This document shows positions 44,636 through 56,239 of a stretch of DNA of 64,000 nt, one piece after another (the first letter of the stretch is position 1; the number at the start of each line of letters is the position of its first letter). Made by a program: the position numbers and the translations under genes. The stretch comes from Asterias rubens (Eukaryota; Echinodermata; Asteroidea; Forcipulatida; Asteriidae). The DNA lies in assembly GCF_902459465.1 (NCBI RefSeq), contig NC_047068.1, positions 372,001 through 436,000 on the forward strand, read 5' to 3'. A model generated the notes under the pieces. It did not search any database. It was not told the DNA's origin and was given only the letters and a program-made list of their open reading frames with translations.

Positions 44636-45673
44636 TCAGGATGTGCACATTTCAATCTTGCAGACACTGATGCTCTTTCAAGAAAAGCCTTCATTATCTT
44701 GGTGATATTAGACTAAACCTTTAGATCCATCCCAGATACAAGTAGTTATAAATTCAAAGCTACAAACACTAAACTACTGCTGATAAAAAGGCATGTCCAC
44801 TGGTGATGGGCTGGAACACGAACGGAGATCCGACACTCTCTGTCTCGATTAGTTGATCTGTAGAGGATGAAAGAAAGAAAAGAGAAATAATACTAAACAG
44901 TTAAGAAAACCTTTAACTGGGTCAATACAACAAACATCTGAATATATTTTAGTCAAAGTACATCATTGGAATTTAGAAAAGCATATAAATTCCAATCCAA
45001 TCGTTTACAATAAAGAAGTTCCAGAAGTAGCATGTGAAACATTCAACAGGTAATGAGCTGCTCAATTTCAAGAATGTGATAGAATGTTTGAGGTGTGCAA
45101 ATGGGTTTATCTTCATATTCTTATTAAACCCCCCCCCCCCCAAAAAAAAAAAACCCCAAAAACAACATACAAACATGCCTTGAAATCGCGTGTTTTTTTT
45201 TCTTACTTAGTGAACCAATACGTTCTTCCATTTTGTGGTGTCAAAAATTTTACTCCACAAATTGGTGTGCCCTGTTTGAGATGATAAGGAAAAAACTGAG
45301 CAATTTCGGGGCATATTTGTGTAGATCCTTATATTCTACAACTAAAACATCTTTTAACCATGCATTTCACAACAAACACTTTTCACAGACCAACTCGCCC
45401 GATCTAAGGCAACGTGTCCCTTTATAACCACGACTAATGCTCAAACATATTTCTGGGTCATGGTCTCTTAGTAAGTCTCTCCTTGCTCCTTGAAAGTTAT
45501 GCCTACATAGTTTTTGTAATCAACTCAACGAGGTACATAAAGGCAAGCAACTGCATTTTAGCTGGTGATGAGTTTTGTTTTGCAACTTTCAATGGCACAT
45601 CTGAGAAACCAAAAAGAAGGAAATCAGCTGATCAACTGAAGATCTGCTCGACACATTCCTGGAATTGTTTATA

Positions 45674-46040
45674 AGATTAAAGACACTGGACACTATTGGT
45701 AATATTGTCAAAGACCAGTCTCCTCACTTGGTGTATCTCAACATGCACAAATTAACAAACCTGTGAAAATTTGAACTTGTCTAAATTGCAAGATAATAAT
45801 GGAAGAAAAACACCCTTGTCACACGAAGTTGTGTGCTTTCAGATGCTTGTTTCGGACCTAAAAACCAAACTCTGAGGTCTCGAAATCAAATTCAAATATT
45901 TTAGGGGAAAATTACTTCTTTCTCGAAAACAGTCAATGTTACTGCAGAGGGAGACGTTTCTCACAATGTTTTATACTATCCACAGCTCTCCAATGATCGA
46001 AATACAGTAAGTTTTTGTGCTAATAGTGTCCAGTGCCAGA
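45674..46040. mobile_element. Family-A MITE, partial
   Basis: ttaaagacactggacactat to taatagtgtccagtgcc, with altered centre. Confidence 0.85.
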
Positions 46041-46904
46041 TAAGCCTTTTTGATATAGAAAAATGTATCCTACCTTCAAAGTTGATTGACTAGCCAGGGT
46101 AGATTGTTGCCAACATCGAATGAGGAACCGTGTAGATAAAAGAATAAATGAAGAAAAAAGATTGTCTTAACAAGTGGTCTTAAATGTCAACAGACCATCA
46201 ATGCCATTCTCAAACATCAAATTCTTTTTTAGGAACTTTGGGTTCAACATAAAATGCTATATAATTTGTGATGGAAACAAAATGCAAGTGCACACCAAAC
46301 AGGTTTTTTAAGAGATAGAAAATACTATTTCTGTGAAACTTGCAATGAACATGAAGGTGTTTCTTCTCCTACATCATGCATACAGTGTATGGACTATTGA
46401 CTAGCATCTGCATCAGGGATAAAGAATTATAACTTTGGTATTTTACCCTTTGAAGTTGGGTAAAGCTGTCCAAATGCTTCATCCTTCACAGATGTGCTTA
46501 TATCTCCGCTGACTGTTTAATGATCAGCCACTATGAACTACGATCGATCTGACACTCTATGTCTGAATTACATGATCTGTAGAGGATGACAAAACGCATG
46601 AGAATGAAATTTAACATTTTATCAACAATTTCTATCAATAAGTCGGGGACTGATTTCATCCAGGAATTTTGCACGCACAGCCAACTATCTGGAGTTAACA
46701 TGTTATTTAAAAACTGAATGCTACATGCATAAATTATTGGTCAATGGAAGTAGGACAATTTTATCAAGTAAATGGGCTAAACCTTTTGTGCACTCTAATA
46801 GACTTCTTATATCAGGCATGTGAGTAACTATCCATGAAAAATGAGGAAACAAGCTCCTAAACAAATTTGTATGGTCTTTAACTTTTAGAGTATGTATACC
46901 CTTC

Positions 46905-47275
46905 TTTAGAGGAACATGTTGCCTTGGATCTGACGAATTGGTCTTTGGAAAGCGTTTGAAACCGTTTGTTATAAAATGCTTATGGTAAGAAAGATGTTTT
47001 AATAGTAGCGTATAATGATCCACACAAACATGCCTGGAAATTGCAGTTTTCCTTCAACAATGTGAACTAACTCGGCATGCCAATTTGTGGAGTCAAATGA
47101 TTTAATCCACAAAATGGTCGACAGTGTTAGTTTGGAAAGTAAAAGGAAAACCATGAAATTTCGATGTATATTTGTGTGGAATATCCTACTTTAAAAAAAA
47201 CCTTTCTCAAACGGTTTCAATTACTTGTCATAGACTGACTCGCTCGATCCCAGGCAACGTGTCCCTTTAAACGTT
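46905..47275. mobile_element. Family-E MITE
   Basis: gttgccttggatctgacgaa at left and caggcaacgtgtccctttaa at right; the inner gaaaaccatgaaat arms are inverted. Confidence 0.75.
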
Positions 47276-47639
47276 TGGGTTTTAGTGGGAATAGTACAGT
47301 AGTCTGAATCCTACCTGTAATCATGACGTTGATTGAATAGTCAAAGCAGATTGCTGGAGAATCTTCAAGACTTCAACATTGATAGATTGCGACATCTCCG
47401 CTCAGTGTGAATGTGAAGGACAGCCAGTGTGACTGAAGATCTGACACTCTATATATTAGTCCATCTGTAGAAGTTGAGAAAACAAGTAGCGATGAGTACC
47501 AATTTAAACATTTAGTGAGGAAATAATTGAGCAGTGAGCACCAAACAATCAAAGGTCACTTCAGCCCAGAACTCCAAAATAAGTTGGAGCTGGTCCCTCA
47601 CGGGTCTATTCACAATGACCATGTTGAGCCTCATATCAT

Positions 47640-48900
47640 TTGCACACTGGGATATGGATATGATGTGGTCAAAGTACAGTATTGGTTAGCACTGTATACT
47701 TAGTACATTTTACGAAGTCCTGTAATATTAATATTCTTTATCCCCGATGCAAATTTAACATATATTATAATGGATGTGGTACCCGCTGCCAAAACAAAGG
47801 ATTCGAACTGCCTCTAGCCACCGGGGAATCTCGGTGTTCTAGTTGGTATGACACTGCTCTAGAATTGCAAAGGTTCAAGGGTTTGGATATGATGTGGTCA
47901 AAGTACAGTATTGGTTAGCCTTGCTCAAGGCAGTCGAACTATTCACTACGAAAAAAGACCGCCGCTGTATAAAAACCCACCCGTATTCACTGTGCGTAAC
48001 ATCGCACGACACGATGCCCCCGTACACTATCCGCATGCGTCGGCCGTCAGCCTTGTAGGGTCTGTGTTGAAGCCACTGACCTCATTACTATAATAAGCGA
48101 AGAGTTCCCACGGTCAGCTCATTACCATAATGCCCGCGAAAGACGAGACATGTCTACATCACACACCACCACCAGCGAGCATGATAGGCGTGCGTGATTG
48201 GACGTCAAAATGAATAATTCATTTGCCTCACATCCTGTGTTGTCTGATAGGTCTGACGAAAGATATACATATTCATGAGCTGCATACAAGCATATCCGAG
48301 AGCCCCCCCAATTTTTTCCACTAGTGGAAATTTTTCAATACAACACATTAAACCCGGAAGTTACAGACCCGACAAGGCTGTCGGCCTGACGGCCTCCGCA
48401 TGCGGTTAGTGGTACGAGTGCAGATGACTTGTGTGCACAGTAGTCGTACGCTGTGACAGTGTGTATACGGGTGGGTCATGCGGTGTGATCGCACACAACA
48501 CGCACAGGATATATGGGTGGGTTTACAGCGGCGTCTTTTCGGAGCGAATAATGCGACTGCCTTGAGCAAGGCTAAGTATTGGTTAGCACTGTATACTTAG
48601 TACTTTCCCAAGTCTTGTAATATTAATATTCTTTATCCCCGATGCAAATTTAACATATATTATAATCTTTGCGGTACCCATTGCCAAAACAAAGGATTCT
48701 AACTTCTTCTAGCTACCGGGCAACCTCTGTAGTCTAGTTGGTATGACACTGCTCTAGAATTGCAAAGGTCGGGGGTTCGAATCCCCAGAGTATCATGCAA
48801 GTGATATTTTTTCACTCGAGAAAGTACTGAATATACAGTGCTAACACACATCGGTGTATGGTATTCTTTATCCCTGATGCAATTTTAACATTAAAAAAGT
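47640..48900 (+). mobile_element. Tandem pair of second-family SINEs, split by the 661-bp element
   Basis: Both copies run ttggttagcactgtatactt, attctttatccccgatgcaa, tagttggtatgacactgctc, and tctagaattgcaaaggt. Copy 1 is 47640-47914, copy 2 is 48576-48900; the second holds a B box gggttcgaatcccca. Confidence 0.8.
47915..48575. mobile_element. 661-bp hAT-like non-autonomous element with 8-bp target duplication
   Basis: It begins TTAGCCTTGCTCAAGGCAGTCG and ends with the inverse. The arms stay similar for about 75 bases (GCCGCTGTA, ACCCACCC). It is flanked by AGTATTGG on both sides (47907-47914 and 48575-48582, sharing one A). The 8-bp duplication fits the hAT superfamily. The interior is CpG-rich and carries no coding sequence. 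Confidence 0.85.
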
Positions 48901-49012
48901 AAAGATTAAGAAACAAGATTTTCTAAAAAAGGATGTGGTCTGCAAATGTTATTATTTAATTTCTCAATTTAACAATGGTAAATGTACATTAATGAATGGA
49001 GTAATGACTCGC

Positions 49013-49160
49013 AGGCCTGTATCCGTCGTTTTTGAAAGGGCGAGGGCACCAAGGCATTTTCTCTTTGGCAAAGGGCACCCTATGAGGAATTTGTAAATTT
49101 CTACTTTAAGAGCATTTCAAGGGCACCAAGGCAAAGGCAAGGGGCAACTAAAATGTTTTC
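49013..49160. repeat. Dispersed repeat, inverted partner at 58685-58865
   Basis: gcaggcctgtatccgtcgtt, ggcgagggcaccaaggcatt and gcaccctatgaggaa are found inverted at 58.7 kb. Confidence 0.75.
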
Positions 49161-49737
49161 ACATTTGATATAAAGCATTAGAAAATACACATTTTCTTAC
49201 GAGAAAAGACGTCGTTGATCCATGGTTGATCGTAGCGTACGGACGTAGCGTGTGTGTAGTAATGTATCCGGCTGGGAGGTCGCTGCATGCCTATTATGCA
49301 TTGTACACGTGCGAGTTCGTAAATCTAGCAATCTGTTAATTGCGCTGCTCAATCTCGAGATTGCACAACAGATGTTTATTGAGCAATGTCTGTGACGGGT
49401 TGCGCTACACCCTCACATTTGCTATTGCATTGTTCCAAAACGACCTCTAGCATTGAATGTTTCTTTTATTTTATTGTCGCACGCAAAGTAACAATGACTA
49501 CAGGCGTAAAATCTGCTTTTTTGTAATGTAAAATTTACAGACCTCGTAACGGTTGCTTTTTGGGGCTTATTTTCTGTGATGGAGGAGCGCTGTCAATCGC
49601 GTACGTGAAGACAGACCCAGGAGCGCGGTAGGAGCGCGAGCGTGATCGCGCTCCTCAAAAACGAAGGTCTGATAGGACATTGTAAAATGAATAACGATAT
49701 GTTTCAGTTGTATAAATAAAACGCATAAGGGCGATTC

Positions 49738-50135
49738 CACGGTTAGTCGCATTACACTTTTTAGTGTCAATTCTTGATCTTGGTGCTAATAGTTCTATGT
49801 GAGATATTATTTCCACTAAGTTTATAGACTGATTTGTACTTGACACCCAAGGCTTTGAAGTGAAGATACTAAAAATGTTGTGGGCGTTGTACTCTGGATG
49901 TTATAGCTTTGTAAAAAGCGGTTAGTCGCATTACACAAAAAGGACATGATAAAAAATACACTTGTCTCAATTCAAAAGTTTCCTCAAACTAAAAAACTTG
50001 CAAAGGTTTTACTACATTTAGCACATCTCTTATACATTAGTATCCAACAGGATACTTATAAATAGTCAGCAACTTGAACTTTTAGGTTTACGTGGCAAAA
50101 CCATGGTTAGTCCCATTACGGTTAGTCGCATTACA
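49738..50135. repeat. GGTTAGTCGCATTAC repeated four times
   Basis: ggttagtcgcattac at about 49740, 49919 and 50119, plus ggttagtcccattac at about 50104, in otherwise non-repetitive sequence. Confidence 0.8.
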
Positions 50136-50808
50136 GTTTGTCCGGCCACTTAAGCCAAGCCCAATGGAGCCCAAACTGAGTTCTTGTTTGGCAAAATTGG
50201 GTTCATTCCTTATCAACAAACAAAATAAATTAATTTCACTTGTTTTTACTAAAATAATAACGCCTTTTCTCTTAAAAATCATAGAAACAAAGCTGAAATG
50301 TGTATTTTTAGAAAAGCAAACTTACATTTTTCTGAAATATTTATTATTTCCCATTTTACTGACCACCTTTATTTTCAGAGTTGTGCATTCAACATAAAAT
50401 GTTAAATATCTTGCCGAGTATGTAGGAATTGAACAAAAATAAAATCGCAGAATTAAAGTGACTTACATACATGTAACCATGTCCCTGAAAAATCAAAGTT
50501 TGGGTTATTGTTTAAAAGTGGACTGTGAATTCAAAATGGCCTTGTTGGTTATCACAGGTTCCTCAATGCAACAAACAATTTGTTTTGTGTCGAAAAAATG
50601 TATAAAACAAAACAAAAAACCTTCTTGATCACCCATCTCCTCGACTTTACCTGGATACATTTCACTGCATGTTACACCACACACCACTGACCATGCATTG
50701 CTACCCTTGCATCACTACCCTGGTTTGTAAGGCATAATATACGATGTTGCACATATGATTGGTATGGAATAAACACTTCAGCGTTTGAAAGTAAAGAATC
50801 TCACTCAC

Positions 50809-50951
50809 CTCCCATTGTGAGCTTTCTGTTTCTTGTATGAAACAACTCTCCCTGATAGTGTCTTCAGAGCTTCACTCGTAAAGTCCTCAGCATCTGACCT
50901 GGGAGTCTGAGACTCCCTTAGGATCTCGTGTGAAGACAGGATGAGGATCAC
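50809..50951 (-). CDS. Orphan coding exon, function unknown
   Basis: A 143-nt stretch with good splice signals on both sides: acceptor TTATCTCAG before 50951 and donor GTGAGT at 50808. One frame is open throughout and has a protein-like composition, starting VILILSSHEILRESQTPRSD and ending VVSYKKQKAHNG. It ends in phase 2, so it cannot splice directly to the phase-0 WDR90 exon at 40241. I found no partner exon between it and WDR90 or CENPP, and I do not recognise the sequence. It may belong to a small gene between the two or to an unusual WDR90 isoform. Confidence 0.6.
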
Positions 50952-51399
50952 CTGAGATAAAAGATCAGGGTACAGGATTAAAGATCCAACGATTGTCAAA
51001 ATGTCTTTGGGGAGTCGAATGGTTTAAATACAGAGGAAGAAATTCCACATATCATTCTTAACGCTTGGGGGGGGGGGTTTCTAAGCGTGGGGAGTTGGTT
51101 TCTTGTGATATATGATGCAATGATTTCCCTGGTGAAGTAATGCAAGTAAGTGAAGAAAATGACTTCCGAGTTTCAATGATGCACCCTGCTGGAAAAGAAT
51201 TGGAAGTTGGCAAGTCCTAAAGATGACAAAACATTTTGTTTTAGGAATCAGATTATTAGGAAACTGGAGAACTTGCATAGTTAACAATCACATGCACTAC
51301 AAATTTTGTGATATATGTAGAACAATTAAAATAAATAAATAACAAGAAAGGTGTGTTGACAACACAAATGCCCCGCTGAGATAGGAGTTGCTACACCAA

Positions 51400-52645
51400 G
51401 TCCTTTTTTGAGTTATTGTTTTAGCCAAAATGAGCTTAATATTTATCTGAGGGGGTCCAAAAACAATAGGCTTCGAGGGATCCCATGACCATTCCACAAA
51501 CCAAGTTTGGAGTTGATACACCAAGTCCTTCTTGAGATATCGCTCGGACAACATTTCTTTTGTTTAAGCCATAACAAGCTTAATATTTATCTGAGGGGAT
51601 TCAAAAACACTAGGCGTCTAGGGGATCCCATGACCAATCCACAAAACAAGTTTGGAAATGATACGCCTAGTCCTTCTTGAGATATCGCTCGGACAACATT
51701 TCTTTTGTTTAAGCCATAACAAGCTTAATATTTATCTGATAGGATTCAAAAACACTAGGCGTCTAGGGGATCCCATGACCAATCCACAAAACAAGTTTGG
51801 AAATGATACGCCTAGTCCTTCTTGAGATATCGCTTGGAAAACATTTCTTTTGTTTAAGCCATAACGAGCTTAATATTTATCTGAGGGGGTCCAAAAACAA
51901 TAGGCTTCGAGGGATCCCGTGACCGATCCACAAACCAATTTTGGAGTTGATTCACCAAGTCCTTCTTAAGATATCGTTTGGACAACATTTCTTTTGTTTT
52001 AGCCATAACGAGCTTAATATTTATCTGAGGGGATCCAAAAACAATAGGCTTCGAGGGATCCCAAGACCAATCCACAAACCAAGTCTGGAGTTGATACGCC
52101 AAGTCCTTCTTGAGATATCGCTCGGACAACATTTCTTTTGTTTTAGCCATAAACAAGCTTAATATTTATCTGAGGGGGTCCAAAAACAATAGGCGTCTAG
52201 GGGATCCCTGACCAACCCACAAACTAAGTTTGGAGTTAATACACCAAGTCCTTCTTAAGATATCGCTCAGACAATATTCCTTTTGTTTTAGCCATAACGA
52301 GCTTAATATTTATCTGAGGGGATCCAAAAATAATAGGCGTCTAGGGGATCCCATGACCAATCCACAAACCAAGTTTGGAGTTGATACGCCAAGTCCTTCT
52401 TGAGATATCGCTCGGACAATATTTCTTTTGTTTAAGCCATAATGAGCTTAGTATTTATCTGAGGGGATCCAAAAACAATAGGCTTCGAGGGATCCCATGA
52501 CCAATCCACAAACCAAGTTTGGAGTTGATACGCCAAGTCCTTCTTAAGATATCGCTTGGACAACATTTCTTTTGTTTTAGCCATAATGAGCTTAATATTT
52601 ATCTGAGGGGATCCAAAAACAATAATAGGCTTCAATTCAAGGGAT
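51400..52645. repeat. 144-bp tandem array, about 8.5 copies
   Basis: The motif gagcttaatatttatctga recurs about every 142-148 bases from about 51430 to 52588. Each unit also carries GACCAATCCACAAACCAAGT and GATATCGCTCGGACAA. Most units are near 144 bp and stay open on the minus strand, translating as MLSERYLKKDLAYQLQTWFV and DPSKPIVFGSPQINIKL. No protein family is recognised. Confidence 0.93.
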
Positions 52646-52842
52646 CCCATGACCAATCCTTGGGACCAAGGAGCAATTTTTTTGACGATTGCGTGATTGT
52701 TTGACTTTAAAATTTGTAAAAATATTGGCGGAAGATGTCCTTGGCGGTAAGCAACTTATACAAAATGTCACATTAAAAATTATATTCAAATTATTCAAAC
52801 AAAAATTGTAATTCATTATGTTTTATAAACTTTTAGGATAAC

Positions 52843-52972
52843 TTCCCGCATGGCACCACCACTTTTTCACTCTTTTTTACTCTTTTTTTACGAAAAGGGA
52901 TATCTCATTGAGGTAAATTAGATACTATATTATTTCATATCGGATGAAAAAGTGGTGGCGCCATACGGAAAC
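52843..52972. mobile_element. Family-F MITE
   Basis: ttcccgcatggcaccaccac at left and gtggtggcgccatacggaaa at right. Confidence 0.87.
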
Positions 52973-53049
52973 TTTTCCAATTTTTATCTCAACATTCCAA
53001 AAAACAATCTAAATTATTGAGGAACAGGGGGCCTACACATTTTAATGAA

Positions 53050-53515
53050 GGTACGAAGTGACGCGGCTGAGAGTTTGAAGTGACTCAGCTGATTGTCACT
53101 TCGTCCCCGCCCACGGTACGAAGTAACCGATTTGGTTACGGTACGAAGTGTCCCGAAGGTACGAAGTGTCCGACATCCACATGTACTGTACATGTAAATA
53201 GCTCTATGCTCGGTCCATGCAGAAAAACGCACGTGACAATTTTTTTAATTATTTTATCTTCGGACGGAAAGCCCCCCGAAAACAACAGTAAAATACAACT
53301 TTACCTTTTACACTGTGACCTCTTGACAACGATGAAAATGTTCCTGGTTATCCGTTTCACATTCTGAACTGCTCCCTGGACCAACGTGTCCTGAATTCAG
53401 CTCATGAAAACGAAAAACGTTTGTCAGCAAACATTTCACACATTTTTAGCCACACGCCATTTTCTTTAAATGCCGTGCCGAAAAAAACCCACAGCGCACG
53501 CGCAGTATGCCAGCT
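53050..53515. promoter_or_regulatory. CpG-rich patch with GGTACGAAGT repeats and an NRF1-like site
   Basis: GGTACGAAGT occurs four times (about 53050, 53113, 53140, 53157), with an inverted variant near 53095. The NRF1-like gcgcacgcgcag lies at about 53493. Probably promoter sequence, but for which gene is unclear. Confidence 0.4.
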
Positions 53516-55164
53516 CAAACCTCGTCCCCTGGGTTATATCGAGCAGTACGATGTTGACATGTTGGAAATAAAGTTAACGAGGACGAGGTTGCACACACCA
53601 CTTTTTTCCCCTGTCAAAAGCCCTTTACGAAACTACGGCTTGCAATCAGGCTCTTGCTTGGGCGCGGTATTTTTGGTTGCCTATGTGACGGAATTTAAGC
53701 CAGAGCCGGGATGCCTATGCAGCGGTTTCGATAACGCCTTTTAAAGTACTAAAATCTGACTGTCACAAACAATTATTTTGCATCATAAACTTATATTTTA
53801 TGAATAAGTTAGCGTGAACAAATCTGTTTAAACTTTTAACAAATTGAACTTGTCTGTGCCCAACCCCCCCCCCCCCCCACCCCACATAATACTTTATAGA
53901 CATCCTCTGTAGTTTTGAGATTTTGATGTGCTGAATGGTTTTTGACCATGGAGGAAATTGTCTTCCTCCATGAACTGACCTGGGGAAAAAGTGCCTTCGC
54001 AATTCTCATGAAATGGAAAAGATAATGTCAATACTATCCCCCCCCAAAAAAAAAAAAAAATTAAAAAATAGAATGACATTTACATAACACACAGATATTA
54101 TTAATTTGGAGGTACTCAATATTTATTTATCATTCACAACTTGAATAACAGTTACAATAACGAAATTACTATTCAGGAACATTTACACCAACGTTATCTA
54201 GTTGGATATGTAAACAAAATAAACATACATAATTTACAACAATATTTACATGTTAAAAAAAACCTCTGATTAACTAGATACAAATAAAAGATAAAAACTA
54301 TCTTCAGTTCATGATGACAGCATACCTCCAAATGCCTTACATGGTAAAGGATAATTATTTGGAAATCCCTCTTAAAATTTATGGCAATAAAAACTTTAGG
54401 TTAGAGACCTACATCATCTTTCGATTTAGTATAAAGCATTTTGAGAAACATTTCACTTTGAAGTACTGTGGTTATGTGCAATCAGTATACAATTATTACA
54501 CGCTGTGACGGGATCCATGGCGTTTTGAACACCCGAAGGGGCCACCGAGGGTTTACAAAACCCATGGACCCCAGTCACACAGCGTGCAACAATTGTTTCG
54601 GTATACCTTTGTATAATTGTTATTCCTCTTCTCGAAGTTCTGTTGTCATCTTCAAACATTATTACGACGGACTATTTATTGTTTAATAAGCAGACGAACA
54701 CGAAACAATTCCATCGAACCCGCGGTTGTTTCGTACACAGCGCTGGAAATCGACTAATGCTGGGAACGATCAAGGTGATGTACACCGGTGTACATCACTT
54801 TTCATGTTACCCGGCCCGTCGAGCCATGTAACATGTGTTTTTGTTGCGCGTTACATGATTCGTTCTTGACCAATCAAACTTCCCAATTTGTTACCGAGGT
54901 ATAACAATTTAATTTGAATCCGAGAAACATTACTGTCAGTAACGTTTCTCTGATTGTGTATTCCTATTACGGATTACTTTACTCTGGATTTCTAGCACCT
55001 TTTGCGATTAAGCGCCATTTGTAATAAAATTTTCACTTGATGGTTGTTTTGTAAGCATCTACATTTATATAGGATTAAACAATAGAACGGTTAAAAAACC
55101 CAAAGTATACTTTGCCTTTAAAGGATTCACATACTTTTTCAAAATGTCCACAGAATTACATTAA
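53516..55164. other. No gene seen; low-complexity runs
   Basis: C-run at 53866-53880, A-run at 54046-54060, and a hairpin at about 54500-54590 (cgctgtgacgggatccatgg against ccatggaccccagtcacaca). No supported exon. Confidence 0.45.
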
Positions 55165-55555
55165 AGGCAGTGGACACTATTGGTAGTTACTCAAAATAAT
55201 TATTAGCATAACAAAAAACCTTACTTGGTAAGGAGTAATGGGGAGAGGTTGATAGTATAAAACATTGTGAGACTTGGCTCCCTCTGAAGTGACGTATTTT
55301 TCGCGAAAGAAGTCATTTTTCTACAAATTTGATTTCATGACTTCAGATTTAGAACTTGAGGTCTCGAAATCAAGCATCTGAAATCACACAACTTCGTGTG
55401 ACAAGGGTGTTTTTTTTGTTTTATTGTTATCTCGCAACTTCGACGACCAATTGAGCTCAAATTTTCACAGGTTTGTTTTTTATGCATATGTTGAGATACA
55501 CCAAGTGAGAAGACTGGTCTTTGACAATTTCCAATAGTGACCAGTCTCTTTAAAC
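55165..55555. mobile_element. Family-A MITE
   Basis: ttaaaggcagtggacactat to aatagtgaccagtctcttta. Confidence 0.9.
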
Positions 55556-55786
55556 TTGGGTGTGATCCCTAGCTATATGGCAGATACAGGTTGCATGGCT
55601 TCTGACTGGCACCCGTACAAAGATATTGACAAAATAGGGAGACCACCAGCATGTTAATCCGGAGGTTGCAAAATCAAGTCCCCTCCAGTAAATTTTTCTT
55701 TGGTCTACCCAATTTTTTTTTTTTTTTCATTACTTGATACACAAAATATATATCTTGTATATATACACAAATTGGTGTGGTGGAAA

Positions 55787-56055
55787 TACCACGGGTGAGA
55801 GTCATTACTAACGAAAAAGTATGAAACTTGGCTACAAGTTCAAAGGTATGTTGAAATGATGCAATTTATACCAGTTGGTAACCCCTAGGGTTATAGATTC
55901 CAAAGAGCTTTGGGAAACAGTATCCATAGCACTAGAGAAGTAGACCATTGAGCAGGATTTCTTTATTTGTAGAAACAAATATTGTCTGATTTTCTTCACC
56001 AGGCCGACATAAAAAGTCTGAATTCAGCCAAAAGTATGAACAATCTCATCCCTGA
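55787..56055. mobile_element. Diverged relative of the CAGGGATGAGA MITE
   Basis: Shares gatgagagtcatt-like start, actagagaagtaga, ttcttcaccaggc and aaaaagtctgaattcag with 37722-38020. It overlaps the CENPP 3' end and contains its likely AATAAA. Confidence 0.8.
55962..55967 (-). terminator. Likely CENPP polyadenylation signal AATAAA
   Basis: AATAAA on the minus strand, about 150 bases past the CENPP stop. It lies inside a MITE copy (55787-56055), so the transposon appears to supply the 3' end signal. Confidence 0.55.
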
Positions 56056-56117
56056 AATACTGAGGAACAAGACCTGTGGCCGAATGAAGATTTCCTTGAA
56101 ATAAACACCCTGATTGG

Positions 56118-56239
56118 TCATGTTGTTGTGATAGCTTGGATGAAGGTGTCAATGCTTTTCTCAATGCCTAACCTCTGAAGCATCTGTTGGAACTTCTCGG
56201 GCGCCGTCGTCAAAACCTTCTGTTCGTCTAAACGTCTCA
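56118..56239 (-). CDS. CENPP: CENPP last exon with TGA stop
   Basis: Acceptor CTCCTAG. It encodes RRLDEQKVLTTAPEKFQQML then QRLGIEKSIDTFIQAITTT and a TGA at 56118-56120. It aligns without gaps to the human C-terminus (ETAPLSFRTLVGLLGIEAAL). Confidence 0.94.

Larger units (their letters stand above)
44766..47480 (-). repeat. Three exon-like blocks of common origin
   Basis: Blocks at 44766-44870, 46060-46590 and 47325-47476 share, on minus, ctacagat then agagtgtc and gatc. The second and third also share gcggagat and caatcaac, and end in GTAGGAT like a donor. Reading frames differ and contain stops. Confidence 0.45.

Noticed and set aside
43571..44716. 381-residue open frame as a protein-coding gene
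   Set aside because: It is produced by a stop-free 51-bp tandem unit; equally long frames exist on the opposite strand, and there is no gene context. Kept as a repeat and a finding, not as a gene.
53441..53455. Start codon AAAATGGCGTGTGGC on minus near the NRF1-like site
   Set aside because: The frame stops after three codons and no donor follows.
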